Assembly: GCA_903863885.1 (NCBI GenBank)
Contig: CAIPEB010000215.1
Location: 1 to 44,095 of the forward strand
Reading direction: 5' to 3'
Length of the DNA: 44,095 nucleotides
Source of the DNA: an uncultured Planctomycetaceae bacterium
Lineage (GTDB): Bacteria > Planctomycetota > Planctomycetia > Pirellulales > Pirellulaceae
The position numbers and the translations under genes were made by a program. The notes under the pieces are model-generated. The model saw nothing but the letters and a program-made list of their open reading frames with translations, was not told the DNA's origin and did no database searches. Below are positions 1 through 8,599 of the stretch, one piece after another (positions within the stretch are counted from its first letter, which is position 1; every line of letters begins with the position of its first letter).

Positions 1-1
1 G

Positions 2-340
<339 letters not shown>

Positions 341-392
341 GAACGTCCCGGCACGATCCGCGACCGAACCTTCTGCCGGCATGCGAGTGCCT

Positions 393-680
393 ATGACCTA
401 CGCACAGACCCTGGAAACGTACCGGACATTGCAACCGGGCGATCGAGTGGAATTGAAGCACGAGGTGAAAGTCGGCTTTCGTTCCTGGGCCATGGTCACC
501 GTGGGCACGGTGGTCGGCAAGGAGCGGCGCCGTCACGGTTTGCATTATCGCCGCAGTTTTGACGACAAGGTGTTCAGCGACGCGATCGTGCTGCGCCGCG
601 ACGACGGAGAGCTGACCACCGTGACCATGGATGAGTTTTCCGAATTGAAGGTGCTGGCCTCCGGCGGCAGCAGAGTCTGA
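393..680 (+). CDS. Conserved small protein of unknown function (95 aa)
   Basis: I do not recognise a named family. The protein is short, soluble and rich in charged residues, with no signal peptide or membrane segment. It is mostly predicted beta strand: a run containing PGDRVELKHEVKVG, then TVGTVVGKERRRHGLHYRR, then AIVLRRDDGELTTVTMDEF. This resembles a small SH3-like barrel, but that is only an impression. The start is chosen at ATG 393 because the fold appears to begin at MTYAQTLETY. An in-frame ATG at 381 would add four residues, and neither start has a convincing Shine-Dalgarno sequence. It sits 52 nt after ilvC and 95 nt before a decarboxylase gene on the same strand, so co-transcription is possible. 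Confidence 0.6.
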   Translation: MTYAQTLETYRTLQPGDRVELKHEVKVGFRSWAMVTVGTVVGKERRRHGLHYRRSFDDKVFSDAIVLRRDDGELTTVTMDEFSELKVLASGGSRV

Positions 681-775
681 CCGCCGGCCGGCCACATCCA
701 TGGCATCCCCGTCCGTTCGCGCCAGCCAATCGCGTGCATTGGATCAGCCTCGGAAATACTCAGGAGGCCCCGCTC

Positions 776-2497
776 ATGTCGCGCATCGACCAGCCGGACG
801 ATACCGGGGAAAGTCAATTCGGGACGGCCCCGCAGAGTGCTGATCTGTCTATCGGTCAGTACCTCCTCCGCCGATTGCAGGACTACGGCATCGACACGGT
901 CTTCGGAATACCCGGCGACTACGTGCTCGCGTTCTACACCATGCTCGAAAAAAGCCCGATCCGGGTTGTGGGCTGCACGCGAGAAGACTGCGCCGGCTTC
1001 GCAGCCGACGCCTACGCCCGCATCCACGGCATGGGCGCTGTCTGCGTCACTTACTGCGTGGGCGGGCTGAGCATCTGCAATTCGATCGCGGGAGCCTATG
1101 CCGAGAAATCGCCGGTCGTGATCATCACCGGGTCGCCCGGTCTCGGCGAACGAGTCAACAATCCCCTGCTGCATCACAAAGTCCGTGATTTCCGCACCCA
1201 GTTCGAGGTCTTTGAAAAGCTGTGCGTCGCCGGCACGGAACTTTCCGATTCGGTGACTGCCTTTCGTGAAATCGATCGCGTGCTCGACGCGGCAGCGCGT
1301 TTCAAACGCCCCGTTTACATCGAGATTCCGCGCGACATGGTGCACGCGGTTCCTCACGTGACCTATTCGTACCAGAGGTCGGAACCGCCGATCGATTCCG
1401 AAGCGGCCGAAGAGGCCGCCAGCGAAGCCGCGCGGCTTATTTCGCAGTCAAGCAGGCCGATGATCATTGCCGGCGTCGAGATTCACCGCTTCGGACTGCA
1501 GGATGAACTGCTCGCGCTGGCCGAACAGACCCGCATCCCGATCGCCGCAACGCTGCTCGGCAAGAGCGTGATCCAGGAAACGCACCCGCTGTACGTCGGG
1601 CTCTACGAAGGCGCCATGGGACACGCCGAAGTCACTCGTTTCGTGGAGGAAAGTGACTGCGTGCTGCTGCTGGGCGCCTTCATGACCGATATCAACCTGG
1701 GCATTTTCACCGCCCACCTCAATCCCTCGAACTGCATCTACGCCACCAGCGAGCAGCTCCGGATCCACCATCACCATTACCACCGCGTGCCGCTGAAGGA
1801 GTTTCTCCTGCAGTTGATCCGCAAGCGGCCCAAACCGCCGGAGCGACCGATTCCTTCCGGAATCGTCAAAGCACCCGGCGAATTCCAACTGCAGCCCGGC
1901 GAGCCGCTGACCATCACCCGCCTGATGCAGCGACTCGATCAGCAGATCGACGCGAAAACCGTCGTGATTGCGGATATCGGCGACGCCTTGTTTGCATCCA
2001 CAGAGCTCACCATCCGAGATCGCACCGATTTCATCAGCCCTGCCTATTACACATCGATGGGCTTCGCAATCCCCGCAGCGCTGGGCGCTCAGTTTGCCCG
2101 CCCCGATCGACGCATACTGGCAATCTGCGGAGACGGCGCGTTCCAAATGACCGGCATGGAACTCTCCAACATCGTCCGGCACGGCTTCGCTCCCGTGGTT
2201 ATCGTGCTCGATAACCACGGATATGGAACCGAGAGGTTCCTGCATCCCGGAAAGTGGCAATTCAACGAGATTCACCCCTGGAAGTACAGTCGCCTGACCG
2301 AGGTGATTGGCGGAGGACGCGGCTACGAGGTGCGAACGGAGGACGAGTTCGACCATGCGCTGCGCAGCGCATGGTCCGATCACGCCAACGTCAGCCTGAT
2401 CCATGTCCACTTGAGTACTTCAGACGCCAGTCAACCGCTCCAGCGACTGGCCGCAAGACTCGGCGAACGAGTCGCCGGAAAGCCTCACGGCACCTGA
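776..2497 (+). CDS. Thiamine-diphosphate 2-oxoacid decarboxylase (pyruvate/indolepyruvate decarboxylase-like)
   Basis: This is a 573-aa ThDP enzyme with the three-domain layout of the pyruvate/indolepyruvate decarboxylase family. All residues that define non-oxidative decarboxylases can be placed: Asp48 in GIPGDY, the ThDP-activating Glu70 in TRED, the His133-His134 pair in NPLLHHK, the metal/ThDP motif starting at GDG near residue 452 and running to NHGYGTE, and Glu about 486 in that last motif. The HH pair separates it from acetolactate synthases. The likely reaction is a 2-oxoacid to an aldehyde plus CO2. The substrate (pyruvate, branched or aromatic) cannot be read from the sequence. The start is ATG 776, because AGGAGG at 762-767 is ideally spaced; an upstream in-frame start at 734 lacks this. 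Its location downstream of ilvC hints at branched-chain 2-oxoacids, which is inference. Confidence 0.85.
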   Translation: MSRIDQPDDTGESQFGTAPQSADLSIGQYLLRRLQDYGIDTVFGIPGDYVLAFYTMLEKSPIRVVGCTREDCAGFAADAYARIHGMGAVCVTYCVGGLSICNSIAGAYAEKSPVVIITGSPGLGERVNNPLLHHKVRDFRTQFEVFEKLCVAGTELSDSVTAFREIDRVLDAAARFKRPVYIEIPRDMVHAVPHVTYSYQRSEPPIDSEAAEEAASEAARLISQSSRPMIIAGVEIHRFGLQDELLALAEQTRIPIAATLLGKSVIQETHPLYVGLYEGAMGHAEVTRFVEESDCVLLLGAFMTDINLGIFTAHLNPSNCIYATSEQLRIHHHHYHRVPLKEFLLQLIRKRPKPPERPIPSGIVKAPGEFQLQPGEPLTITRLMQRLDQQIDAKTVVIADIGDALFASTELTIRDRTDFISPAYYTSMGFAIPAALGAQFARPDRRILAICGDGAFQMTGMELSNIVRHGFAPVVIVLDNHGYGTERFLHPGKWQFNEIHPWKYSRLTEVIGGGRGYEVRTEDEFDHALRSAWSDHANVSLIHVHLSTSDASQPLQRLAARLGERVAGKPHGT

Positions 2498-2601
2498 TCG
2501 CCGCGGATCCAATAACCGACAACCAGCACCCGATTGAAGCAGTGCTCGATCAGGCGGGACGGGTCGGGAATCGGGCGCGCGAGGGATGCAATACCCGAGT
2601 G

Positions 2602-2623
2602 GGACGGATTGCCAGATCCGTCC
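2602..2623. terminator. Hairpin between convergent genes
   Basis: A perfect 8-bp stem (GGACGGAT / ATCCGTCC) with a 6-nt loop lies between the ends of the decarboxylase gene (+) and the squalene-oxidase-repeat gene (-). It has no T-run on either side, so intrinsic termination is uncertain. It may only be a transcript-end stabilising hairpin. Confidence 0.3.
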
Positions 2624-2713
2624 GGACAGCCAGCGCGAAATGGACAACAAGGTACGGTTCAGGGGGCAGAGCGTCCCGCGGAAGAGGACCGTCGCAAGTC
2701 CTTCAACGGGCCC

Positions 2714-3832
2714 TTAACGGGATTCGGCCGGTTTGCAGCAGGCCAGCGCCAACAGTGCATATCCTGTCACGAGACTCGGATCCCCTTCCATCCAGCGATC
2801 GGTGTGATTCGCCCAGGACCCATCCGGCTGCTGACGTCGCGCCAGTGCGTGTATCAGATCCGCACGCCAGTCGTGCGCCACTCCCTTGTCATCGACAAAC
2901 TGGTCTTTGCCGATTGCGGCCAGGGTCTTGGCAAACGTCTGGTAATAGTAATAGAGCCCGGTTTCCCCCATGCCGGGGTTTGCGTCGACGTCGTAGTGCT
3001 TCTTGATCCACTCGACCGCAGCCTTCACTCGCTGGTCGTCGGGACGAACACCCGCGTAGATCATGCTCTTCAACCCCGCATACGTCATCGAACCGTAGCT
3101 GCGCAGGCCGCCTTCCGGGGTCTGTCCGGCCATGCTCGCGCCGCCCGCGGCTGGCGTGTAGTAGAAACCACCGTCCGGATTCTTCGCGGCGAAGGGCGTC
3201 TGGTTGTGCTCGGTCTCCAGATTCTGGCAGCGGGAAACAAACATCAGAGCCCGCTGGATCGCCTCGCTGTTTTCGTCATTCCCGGCAGCCTTGAGTGCCT
3301 CGACCAGGAATGCCGTGTTGGACAGATCAGGACGCTTGCTTTTCCCGTAACCGGCACCGCCGTATTCCAAATCCGCGGAGGTCTTGCCTTCTGTCTCGTC
3401 CCACTGGATTCCCTTCACAAAGGCCTCGGCCTTCTTCAGGAGCGATGCGTACCGTCCATCCCGATTTGCCTCCTCGAAACACATGATGGCGATGCAGGTT
3501 TCGTAGTTCTTGTAGAACGTGTTCGGCTGGTAAATGCCCCCGTCGGGCTGCACGAATTTCTCAAGATACTTGAGGCTCTCGCTGACCGACGGATCGTCCG
3601 GCGAACGGCCATGTCTCATCAGGGAGGTCGTCACAAGGGCGGTGACGCCCGGCCCTGCCTGGGAACTGTACGAGCCATCCGCAGCCCGGCCGGTTGTCGT
3701 CAGGTAGCCGATCGCCTTGGCCACTACCTGCTCGTACTCCGCCCTCAAGTCGGGCTTGGCCGTTTCCGCAGCGCTCACAAATCGCGAGAACAACCCACAG
3801 AAGACAATGCAGACAACGGCAGTGCGATGCAT
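2714..3832 (-). CDS. Secreted prenyltransferase/squalene-oxidase repeat protein
   Basis: This is a 372-aa protein with a signal peptide (MHRTAVVCIVFCGLFSRFVSA) followed by alpha/alpha-barrel repeats of the terpene cyclase/prenyltransferase type. Repeat signatures recur as DGSYSSQ, PDGGIYQP, NPDGGFYYTP and PDGSWAN, each with the Gly/aromatic pattern of QW-type motifs. I see no DxDD or DCTAE motif of a true squalene-hopene cyclase, and the protein is about half that length, so a catalytic cyclase role is unlikely. Exported repeat proteins of this kind are common in Planctomycetes and their function is unknown. The start at ATG 3832 is preceded by GAGG about 9-12 nt upstream and gives a clean signal peptide; the longer frame (to 3883) would put 17 polar residues in front of it. 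It lies 157 nt downstream of groES on the same strand. Confidence 0.75.
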   Translation of the reverse strand: MHRTAVVCIVFCGLFSRFVSAAETAKPDLRAEYEQVVAKAIGYLTTTGRAADGSYSSQAGPGVTALVTTSLMRHGRSPDDPSVSESLKYLEKFVQPDGGIYQPNTFYKNYETCIAIMCFEEANRDGRYASLLKKAEAFVKGIQWDETEGKTSADLEYGGAGYGKSKRPDLSNTAFLVEALKAAGNDENSEAIQRALMFVSRCQNLETEHNQTPFAAKNPDGGFYYTPAAGGASMAGQTPEGGLRSYGSMTYAGLKSMIYAGVRPDDQRVKAAVEWIKKHYDVDANPGMGETGLYYYYQTFAKTLAAIGKDQFVDDKGVAHDWRADLIHALARRQQPDGSWANHTDRWMEGDPSLVTGYALLALACCKPAESR

Positions 3833-3989
3833 CGTTGCGACCTCGAAATCGGTGCCATCAGAATCCGTAACGTCGAAATCCACTGGTCAGAATTCGTGAA
3901 ATCGACCGACCAGGGACGCGAGAGTGCCCAGGACCCAAACGGGTCGCGCAGATAGCTGAAGGAAGCCGGCCGCGAATCAGGCAGAAACC

Positions 3990-4277
3990 TCACTCAATCA
4001 CGGCGAGAATGTCCTCTTCGCTCATCACCAGCAAAGTATCGCCATTGACGGTGACCTCGGATCCCGCCCACCCGGTGAAAAGGACCCGATCCCCTTCCTT
4101 GACCTGGTGCGGAGCCCGCTTGCCATTTCCAAGGAGCTTTCCGTCGCCGAGCGACAGGACGCGACCTTGCTTCGGTTTCTCGCGGGCCGAATCGGGGAGC
4201 ACAATCCCACCCGCCGTCTTCTCATCAGCCTCAAGACGCTTGACCACGATCTTGTCGCCCAACGGCACCACCTTCAT
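3990..4277 (-). CDS. groS: Co-chaperonin GroES
   Basis: This is a 95-aa GroES, the usual length (about 95-97), which caps the GroEL folding chamber as a heptamer. The N-terminal VPLGDKIVVKRLE and the AGGIVLPDSAREKP mobile loop that docks on GroEL are intact. So are the KEGDRVLFTGWAGSEV core and the C-terminal EEDILAVIE. No groEL follows: the next gene downstream on this strand is an unrelated secreted repeat protein. Either groEL lies elsewhere or this is one of several GroES paralogues. I looked upstream for a CIRCE (HrcA) element, TTAGCACTC-N9-GAGTGCTAA, and did not find one. Confidence 0.95.
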   Translation of the reverse strand: MKVVPLGDKIVVKRLEADEKTAGGIVLPDSAREKPKQGRVLSLGDGKLLGNGKRAPHQVKEGDRVLFTGWAGSEVTVNGDTLLVMSEEDILAVIE

Positions 4278-4688
4278 CTGAGGCCGACTCCTGCGTAACT
4301 GGTAATAAACCCCGAAACCTAATCGGTGATTGTCTCACGGCGTTCACTCGCGTTCAAGTGCGTGACGGTTTCCCCTTGGGCTGCCGGCCTGTTTTAGTTC
4401 AGGTTGCGACGGGAACTCTGCCGATTGAGAAAGAGAAGCAGAATATTCCGCGCGTGGGGACTTTAGTGCCAGCCCCCCAACCAAATAGTGGTGCGAAGCG
4501 GCCTGATGACGCAAGCTCGACTGGCGAGCCAAATGGCGTTTCGCGATTGAGGGGCGTCGCTGCGTTGTCGTGCGGTCCCACGACTGTACCGCTCGTGGGG
4601 GTTTTCATGAGGAATGCCGGCCGCAAGCCGGTGCACAAACCGTTGAGCGTTCCCAAGATCACGCAACGCCGTTCAGGTGCGGCAAACC
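4278..4688. other. Intergenic region between divergent groES and coiled-coil gene
   Basis: This is a 411-nt non-coding stretch between two divergent genes, so it should hold both promoters. I see no clear -10/-35 pair and no CIRCE element. The recognisable structure is a perfect 7-bp hairpin at 4577-4599 (CCCACGA / TCGTGGG, 9-nt loop) followed by GGTTTTC on the plus strand, about 90 nt before the downstream start. Several short ORFs in this stretch overlap on both strands and look like chance. Confidence 0.4.
4577..4599 (+). other. Hairpin in leader of coiled-coil gene
   Basis: The 7-bp arms CCCACGA and TCGTGGG are perfectly complementary around CTGTACCGC, and a short GTTTTC follows. It could be a weak terminator or a 5' leader structure of the gene starting at 4689. 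No known leader family is recognised. Confidence 0.25.
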
Positions 4689-5981
4689 ATGTCTCATAGC
4701 GGTGAACAACAAAACGCAGGGGCGATCACCCGAATCGATCCGCCTCACGCCATCGAAGCCAGCAATTCGCTCCACGCCGAGTTGCCGGCGGCCAACGATT
4801 GCGTTGAAACGGAAGTACCGGCGTGGACACCACATGCGGCCGAGCAACTGGAATTGCAGGCCCGGCAACTGGCTGACCATTTGCGCGGCCGATTGCGTGA
4901 CCTCGACCAGCGCGAATCCGTACTGAACAGTCGCGCCGCCGCACTGGAAACAGAACAACGCACCAACCGGCTTTGGTTGAACGAGCGGTCAGCCGAACTC
5001 GCCGAGCGTGAAGCATCGCTGAAACAGCGTGAATACGAGCTGGAACTCCGCCAGAGAGATATCGCCACGGAAGAAGCGGCGACGGGGGAAGAACGTCAGC
5101 GGCAGTTGCAGGAACTGCGGACCCGAGCCGAAGAATTGGCCCGGCGCGAAGACGGACTCGCCGAAGGACTGCGGCGGCTGGCCTCACAAACGGAAGCGGC
5201 TCGCCTGGAGAGAGATCGGCAGAACGCCGCTCATGCCGAAGCCGCCAGCGCCCTCAACTTGCGGAACCAAGAACTCGAATCGCGGCTGCAATGCCTGGCC
5301 GAGGCCGAGGCAATACTCGGTCAGGAGCGGCAACGCCTTGCGGTGGAGAAAACAGAACTGGCGGCCCGCCAGATCGTGCTGCGGAAAGCGATTGAAGACG
5401 AACAGCAACTGGCCCATGCCCGCAAACGCCAACTCACTGACGAATGGGAATCCGCTCAGGCAATCCTGGCTGCCCAGCGAAGCCGGCTGGAGCAACGAGA
5501 AGAGGCGGTTCATCAGTTGCGCACCGATGCAGCCCAGATGCTCCGCGCGGCCATGGAAGCTCGGCTGGAAGCCGAACAACTCTGGGTGCGTCTGGCCGAC
5601 TCGGTGCCGGCTGCCGAAATAACACGAGCCCAGTGCGATCTGCGCATGCAACAGGCCGATCAACACCAGCGATGCATGTCCGAAATGCGGCGCGAGCAGT
5701 TGAACGCATCCGAATTACTGCTGCAGTTGGACGCAAGAGCCGCTGCGTTGAGAGAGCAGCGGCAAGCTCTCGAAGAGTGGCATCACGCGGTACGCCGGGA
5801 AGCCGACGAACGAGAACAACTCCTGGTCGCCTGCATCGGAGGGATCAATACGTCGGCACATGATCCGCTGAACTCCTCGCATCCGACCGTCGCGAACACG
5901 CTGTCGCTCGCTGACCATATCGCCGCAGAGCACACGAATTCCGACCGGCCAGAATCAGCGACCCGCGCGAAAGCCGCCTGA
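4689..5981 (+). CDS. Long coiled-coil protein, function unknown
   Basis: This is a 430-aa protein with no signal peptide or membrane segment. After a polar N-terminus of ~50 residues, residues ~55-390 are almost unbroken heptad sequence rich in Glu, Arg, Gln, Leu and Ala, for example LRDLDQRESVLNSRAAALET and LNERSAELAEREASLKQRE. The C-terminal ~45 residues are polar and probably disordered. Cysteines are few and no enzymatic motif is visible. It is most likely a cytoplasmic filament or scaffold protein. The start is ATG 4689, which lies downstream of AGGTG; an in-frame GTG at 4677 is possible but overlaps that Shine-Dalgarno sequence. Similarity searches on such sequence give many false SMC/myosin hits, so I give no family name. 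Confidence 0.6.
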   Translation: MSHSGEQQNAGAITRIDPPHAIEASNSLHAELPAANDCVETEVPAWTPHAAEQLELQARQLADHLRGRLRDLDQRESVLNSRAAALETEQRTNRLWLNERSAELAEREASLKQREYELELRQRDIATEEAATGEERQRQLQELRTRAEELARREDGLAEGLRRLASQTEAARLERDRQNAAHAEAASALNLRNQELESRLQCLAEAEAILGQERQRLAVEKTELAARQIVLRKAIEDEQQLAHARKRQLTDEWESAQAILAAQRSRLEQREEAVHQLRTDAAQMLRAAMEARLEAEQLWVRLADSVPAAEITRAQCDLRMQQADQHQRCMSEMRREQLNASELLLQLDARAAALREQRQALEEWHHAVRREADEREQLLVACIGGINTSAHDPLNSSHPTVANTLSLADHIAAEHTNSDRPESATRAKAA

Positions 5982-6044
5982 TTTTCGGCGGCCGTGTCTA
6001 CTGTGGAATCTGACGGAACTTGAAAGACCATCGCTGAAAGCAAA

Positions 6045-6080
6045 CGAGCCTGACGCATCAACGTCAGGCTCGCTTTCTTT
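6045..6080. terminator. Bidirectional intrinsic terminator
   Basis: A perfect 11-bp stem (CGAGCCTGACG / CGTCAGGCTCG) with loop CATCAA is followed by CTTTCTTT on the plus strand. It is preceded by an A-rich stretch (GAAAGCAAA), which would be a T-rich tail on the minus strand. It sits between the converging coiled-coil gene (+) and Gly/Met-rich protein gene (-), so it can serve both. Confidence 0.85.
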
Positions 6081-6102
6081 GAATGATATCGCCGGCGACA
6101 GC

Positions 6103-6987
6103 CTATTGGCCCTTGCCATTCTGCGGCAGGTCGCCGGGGCTGGTAACCTGGGTCAGGGCAGGTGCCTGCGTTCGTGAACTGACGACACTGGTGAAAGCCT
6201 GAGCCAGATTCATTTCCTGAGGCGTGAAGTACTTCACCGTGCCGAGTCGGCTGCGAACGCGATCTTTCGCCGCAAGTTCTTCCCACGAGAGACCATTGGC
6301 CACGTGCCAAACGGCCGCTTGAGCAACATTCTGCGAGATATCGCCGCGACCGACCGACTTGCACATTTCAATAACTCGCGGATCGGACGTCACGGTGTCG
6401 ATGGGCTGAATCGTGTATTTCATGCGCGGATTGGGTTCAGTTTTACCGTGTTCCAGGCAAACGGTCGTGACTTTGAACTTGCCGTCCTTTTCGGGACCGA
6501 CATTGAAGAAGCCACCCATGCCGCCCATGCCGCCCATACCGCCGCCACCAAACCCACCCATGCCGCCGCCACCCATACCACCCATACCACCCATACCGCC
6601 GCCCATGGACTGGCCGCCGCCACCCATGCCCATGCCGCCACCCATACCACCCATGCCCATGCCACCGCCCATGCCGCCACCCATGCCCATGCCACCCATC
6701 TGGGCGAGGACCTGCACGCCGGCGAAGGCATCGGGCAATTTGATCGTGAGCGGTTTGTCGGTTTTGTTTTTGATGATGACGTTGGCTGACCGCGAATCCG
6801 CCGGAATGAACTTCACGTCGATCGTGCCATTCTTCATGGCCTCGAACAGTTCAACCTTTTCGAATTTCGTCGCGGCGGATTCGGCCGCGCCATCGCGGTC
6901 CGCACCGTTCGCCATGCGTTGCGACATCGCCGACGCAAACAGCATTCCGACCAGGGCTGCACTCAGCGTAACCTTGTGGACGCTCAT
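6103..6987 (-). CDS. Secreted Gly/Met-rich repeat protein, function unknown
   Basis: This is a 294-aa protein. Residues 1-29 form a signal peptide (hydrophobic core LSAALVGMLFASA). Residues ~40-95 look like a beta-sandwich segment (VELFEAMKNGTIDVKFIPAD, KPLTIKLPDAFAG). Residues ~97-160 are an almost pure Gly-Met run made of GGM/GMG units with occasional Phe, encoded at 6508-6699. The C-terminal 130 residues are globular and include TVCLEHGKTEPNPRMKY and a helical part that ends in a disordered tail. Such Met/Gly linkers in exported proteins could bind metal (Met thioethers bind Cu(I)) or simply be flexible; this is inference. ATG 6987 is chosen because AGGAAG stands just upstream and the signal peptide starts there. 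Confidence 0.7.
   Translation of the reverse strand: MSVHKVTLSAALVGMLFASAMSQRMANGADRDGAAESAATKFEKVELFEAMKNGTIDVKFIPADSRSANVIIKNKTDKPLTIKLPDAFAGVQVLAQMGGMGMGGGMGGGMGMGGMGGGMGMGGGGQSMGGGMGGMGGMGGGGMGGFGGGGMGGMGGMGGFFNVGPEKDGKFKVTTVCLEHGKTEPNPRMKYTIQPIDTVTSDPRVIEMCKSVGRGDISQNVAQAAVWHVANGLSWEELAAKDRVRSRLGTVKYFTPQEMNLAQAFTSVVSSRTQAPALTQVTSPGDLPQNGKGQ
6508..6699 (-). repeat. GGM/GMG codon repeat region
   Basis: About 190 nt of low-complexity repeat (alternating GGC and ATG codons on the minus strand) encode the Gly/Met-rich linker of the exported protein. The opposite strand reads as open frames rich in Pro/Met or His/Thr/Ala, which are artefacts of the repeat. Confidence 0.85.
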
Positions 6988-7274
6988 CTCGTAACTTCCT
7001 CTCCGCGTGCTTGAGAATCCGAAGCCGACCGGTGTCCGAGCCGGCAAATCTGGCCACTCAGCAACAACGCGCAAGCCGCGAACGCGCTGTGGCAACCCCT
7101 TCGAAATCGATTCCTTCCTGCAGTTCAAGATAATCAGGGGATTCGCGATCTCCAAGCACTTTCAGGCCAAATCTTGCGCGACTTCGCCATCTTCCGGTGA
7201 ACTTACGGCTTCTTCGGGTGAACACACGGATTCCTGAGAATAAACGGCCTCCGGGAGACACGCGGCGGGCGGTT

Positions 7275-7751
<477 letters not shown>

Positions 7752-8113
7752 CTCGAATCTCCTCGAATTTCGATGAGACGCCATCCGGCTTCGCATGCCT
7801 GCCTGGCCGGACTGCACGAATTCACTCGACCGGCGAACTCGGGTGTGCGACGGGCACTGCAGGCGGCGGATTCGCTGGCCGGATAAGAATATTGTAGAGC
7901 GGCGGAAAGGGTTTCCTCGGCGTAGCGGCCGACAAATGGCCCGATGTGGTGTAACTGAAACGATCCGTTGAGTAGAATTCACCCACATCGGGAGGATGAC
8001 GTGCCGAAGTTTGCCCGTCATGTCCCGGGCGCGCGACTCTTGGGCCGTAGGCGTGCCGCACAATAGACCGGCCGTTTCAGGGGCAATCCAACTTGGGAGA
8101 TGCAGCGAGCAGG
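7752..8113. promoter_or_regulatory. Divergent intergenic region with a 10-bp inverted repeat
   Basis: This is 362 nt between the divergent peroxiredoxin (-) and rsfS (+) genes. It contains a perfect inverted repeat, CCCGATGTGG at 7940-7949 and CCACATCGGG at 7983-7992, with 33 nt between the arms. This could be a paired operator or a long-loop hairpin in the rsfS leader. I cannot assign a regulator. No other gene is supported here. Confidence 0.4.
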
Positions 8114-8491
8114 ATGGTGAACAAAAATCGAAGCTTGGAAATGGCGTTGGCGGCTGCGCGTGTTGCGGCGGACAACAAGGGCCAAGCGATCGTTGTCCTC
8201 GATCTTCGCCAGGTCACGCCCGTATTCGACTATTTCGTGCTGGTCACGGGAACGAGTCGGCGGCAGTTGCACGCGATCAGCGAAGAAATCGACCAAGTCC
8301 TGGAACGGGAACTCGGCGATCGCCGGCTTGGAATCGAAGGTTACTCCGAATCACGCTGGATTCTGCTGGATTACGGGTCGGTCGTCGTCCACCTTTTTGA
8401 CGACGAGACACGTTCCTATTACGACCTGGAGAATCTCTGGGCCAGCGCGTCGCGTGTCGAATTGCCCGCAGTCAAGAACGCCACTTCCTGA
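8114..8491 (+). CDS. rsfS: Ribosomal silencing factor RsfS (Iojap family)
   Basis: This is a 125-aa RsfS/Iojap (DUF143) protein, which binds ribosomal protein L14 and blocks 30S-50S joining when nutrients are short. Family signatures are present in order: DLRQVTPVFDYFVLVTGTS, then RQLHAISEEI, GYSESRWILLDYGSVVVHLF and YYDLENLW. ATG 8114 is preceded by GGGAGA about 14 nt upstream and by an A/G-rich AGCAGG. A TTG at 8093 is in frame but less likely. It lies 108 nt upstream of argS on the same strand and may be co-transcribed with it. Confidence 0.93.
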   Translation: MVNKNRSLEMALAAARVAADNKGQAIVVLDLRQVTPVFDYFVLVTGTSRRQLHAISEEIDQVLERELGDRRLGIEGYSESRWILLDYGSVVVHLFDDETRSYYDLENLWASASRVELPAVKNATS

Positions 8492-8599
8492 CCGCGCCCG
8501 CGTCTGTTCGTCTCGGCGCACCGTATCGCGGTGGCACGAGCGACGTTTTCACAGTTCAGCGGCCCCGGCCATCCATTCCCACCGAGCGAGACGAGTTGA

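Noticed and set aside
2534-3955. 473-aa plus-strand frame across the squalene-oxidase-repeat gene
   Set aside because: It is antisense to a protein with a signal peptide and family repeats and has no family resemblance of its own.
4278-4400. Possible CIRCE heat-shock operator upstream of groES
   Set aside because: There is only CACT...AGTG with 8 nt between; it lacks the TTAGCACTC-N9-GAGTGCTAA pattern.
6304-6994. Pro/Met-rich and His/Thr/Ala-rich plus-strand frames
   Set aside because: They are readings of the Gly/Met repeat on the opposite strand.
7007-7237. 76-aa plus-strand frame between the Gly/Met protein and peroxiredoxin
   Set aside because: No Shine-Dalgarno sequence, no resemblance to a known protein, and its repeat-like end comes from the imperfect DNA repeat.
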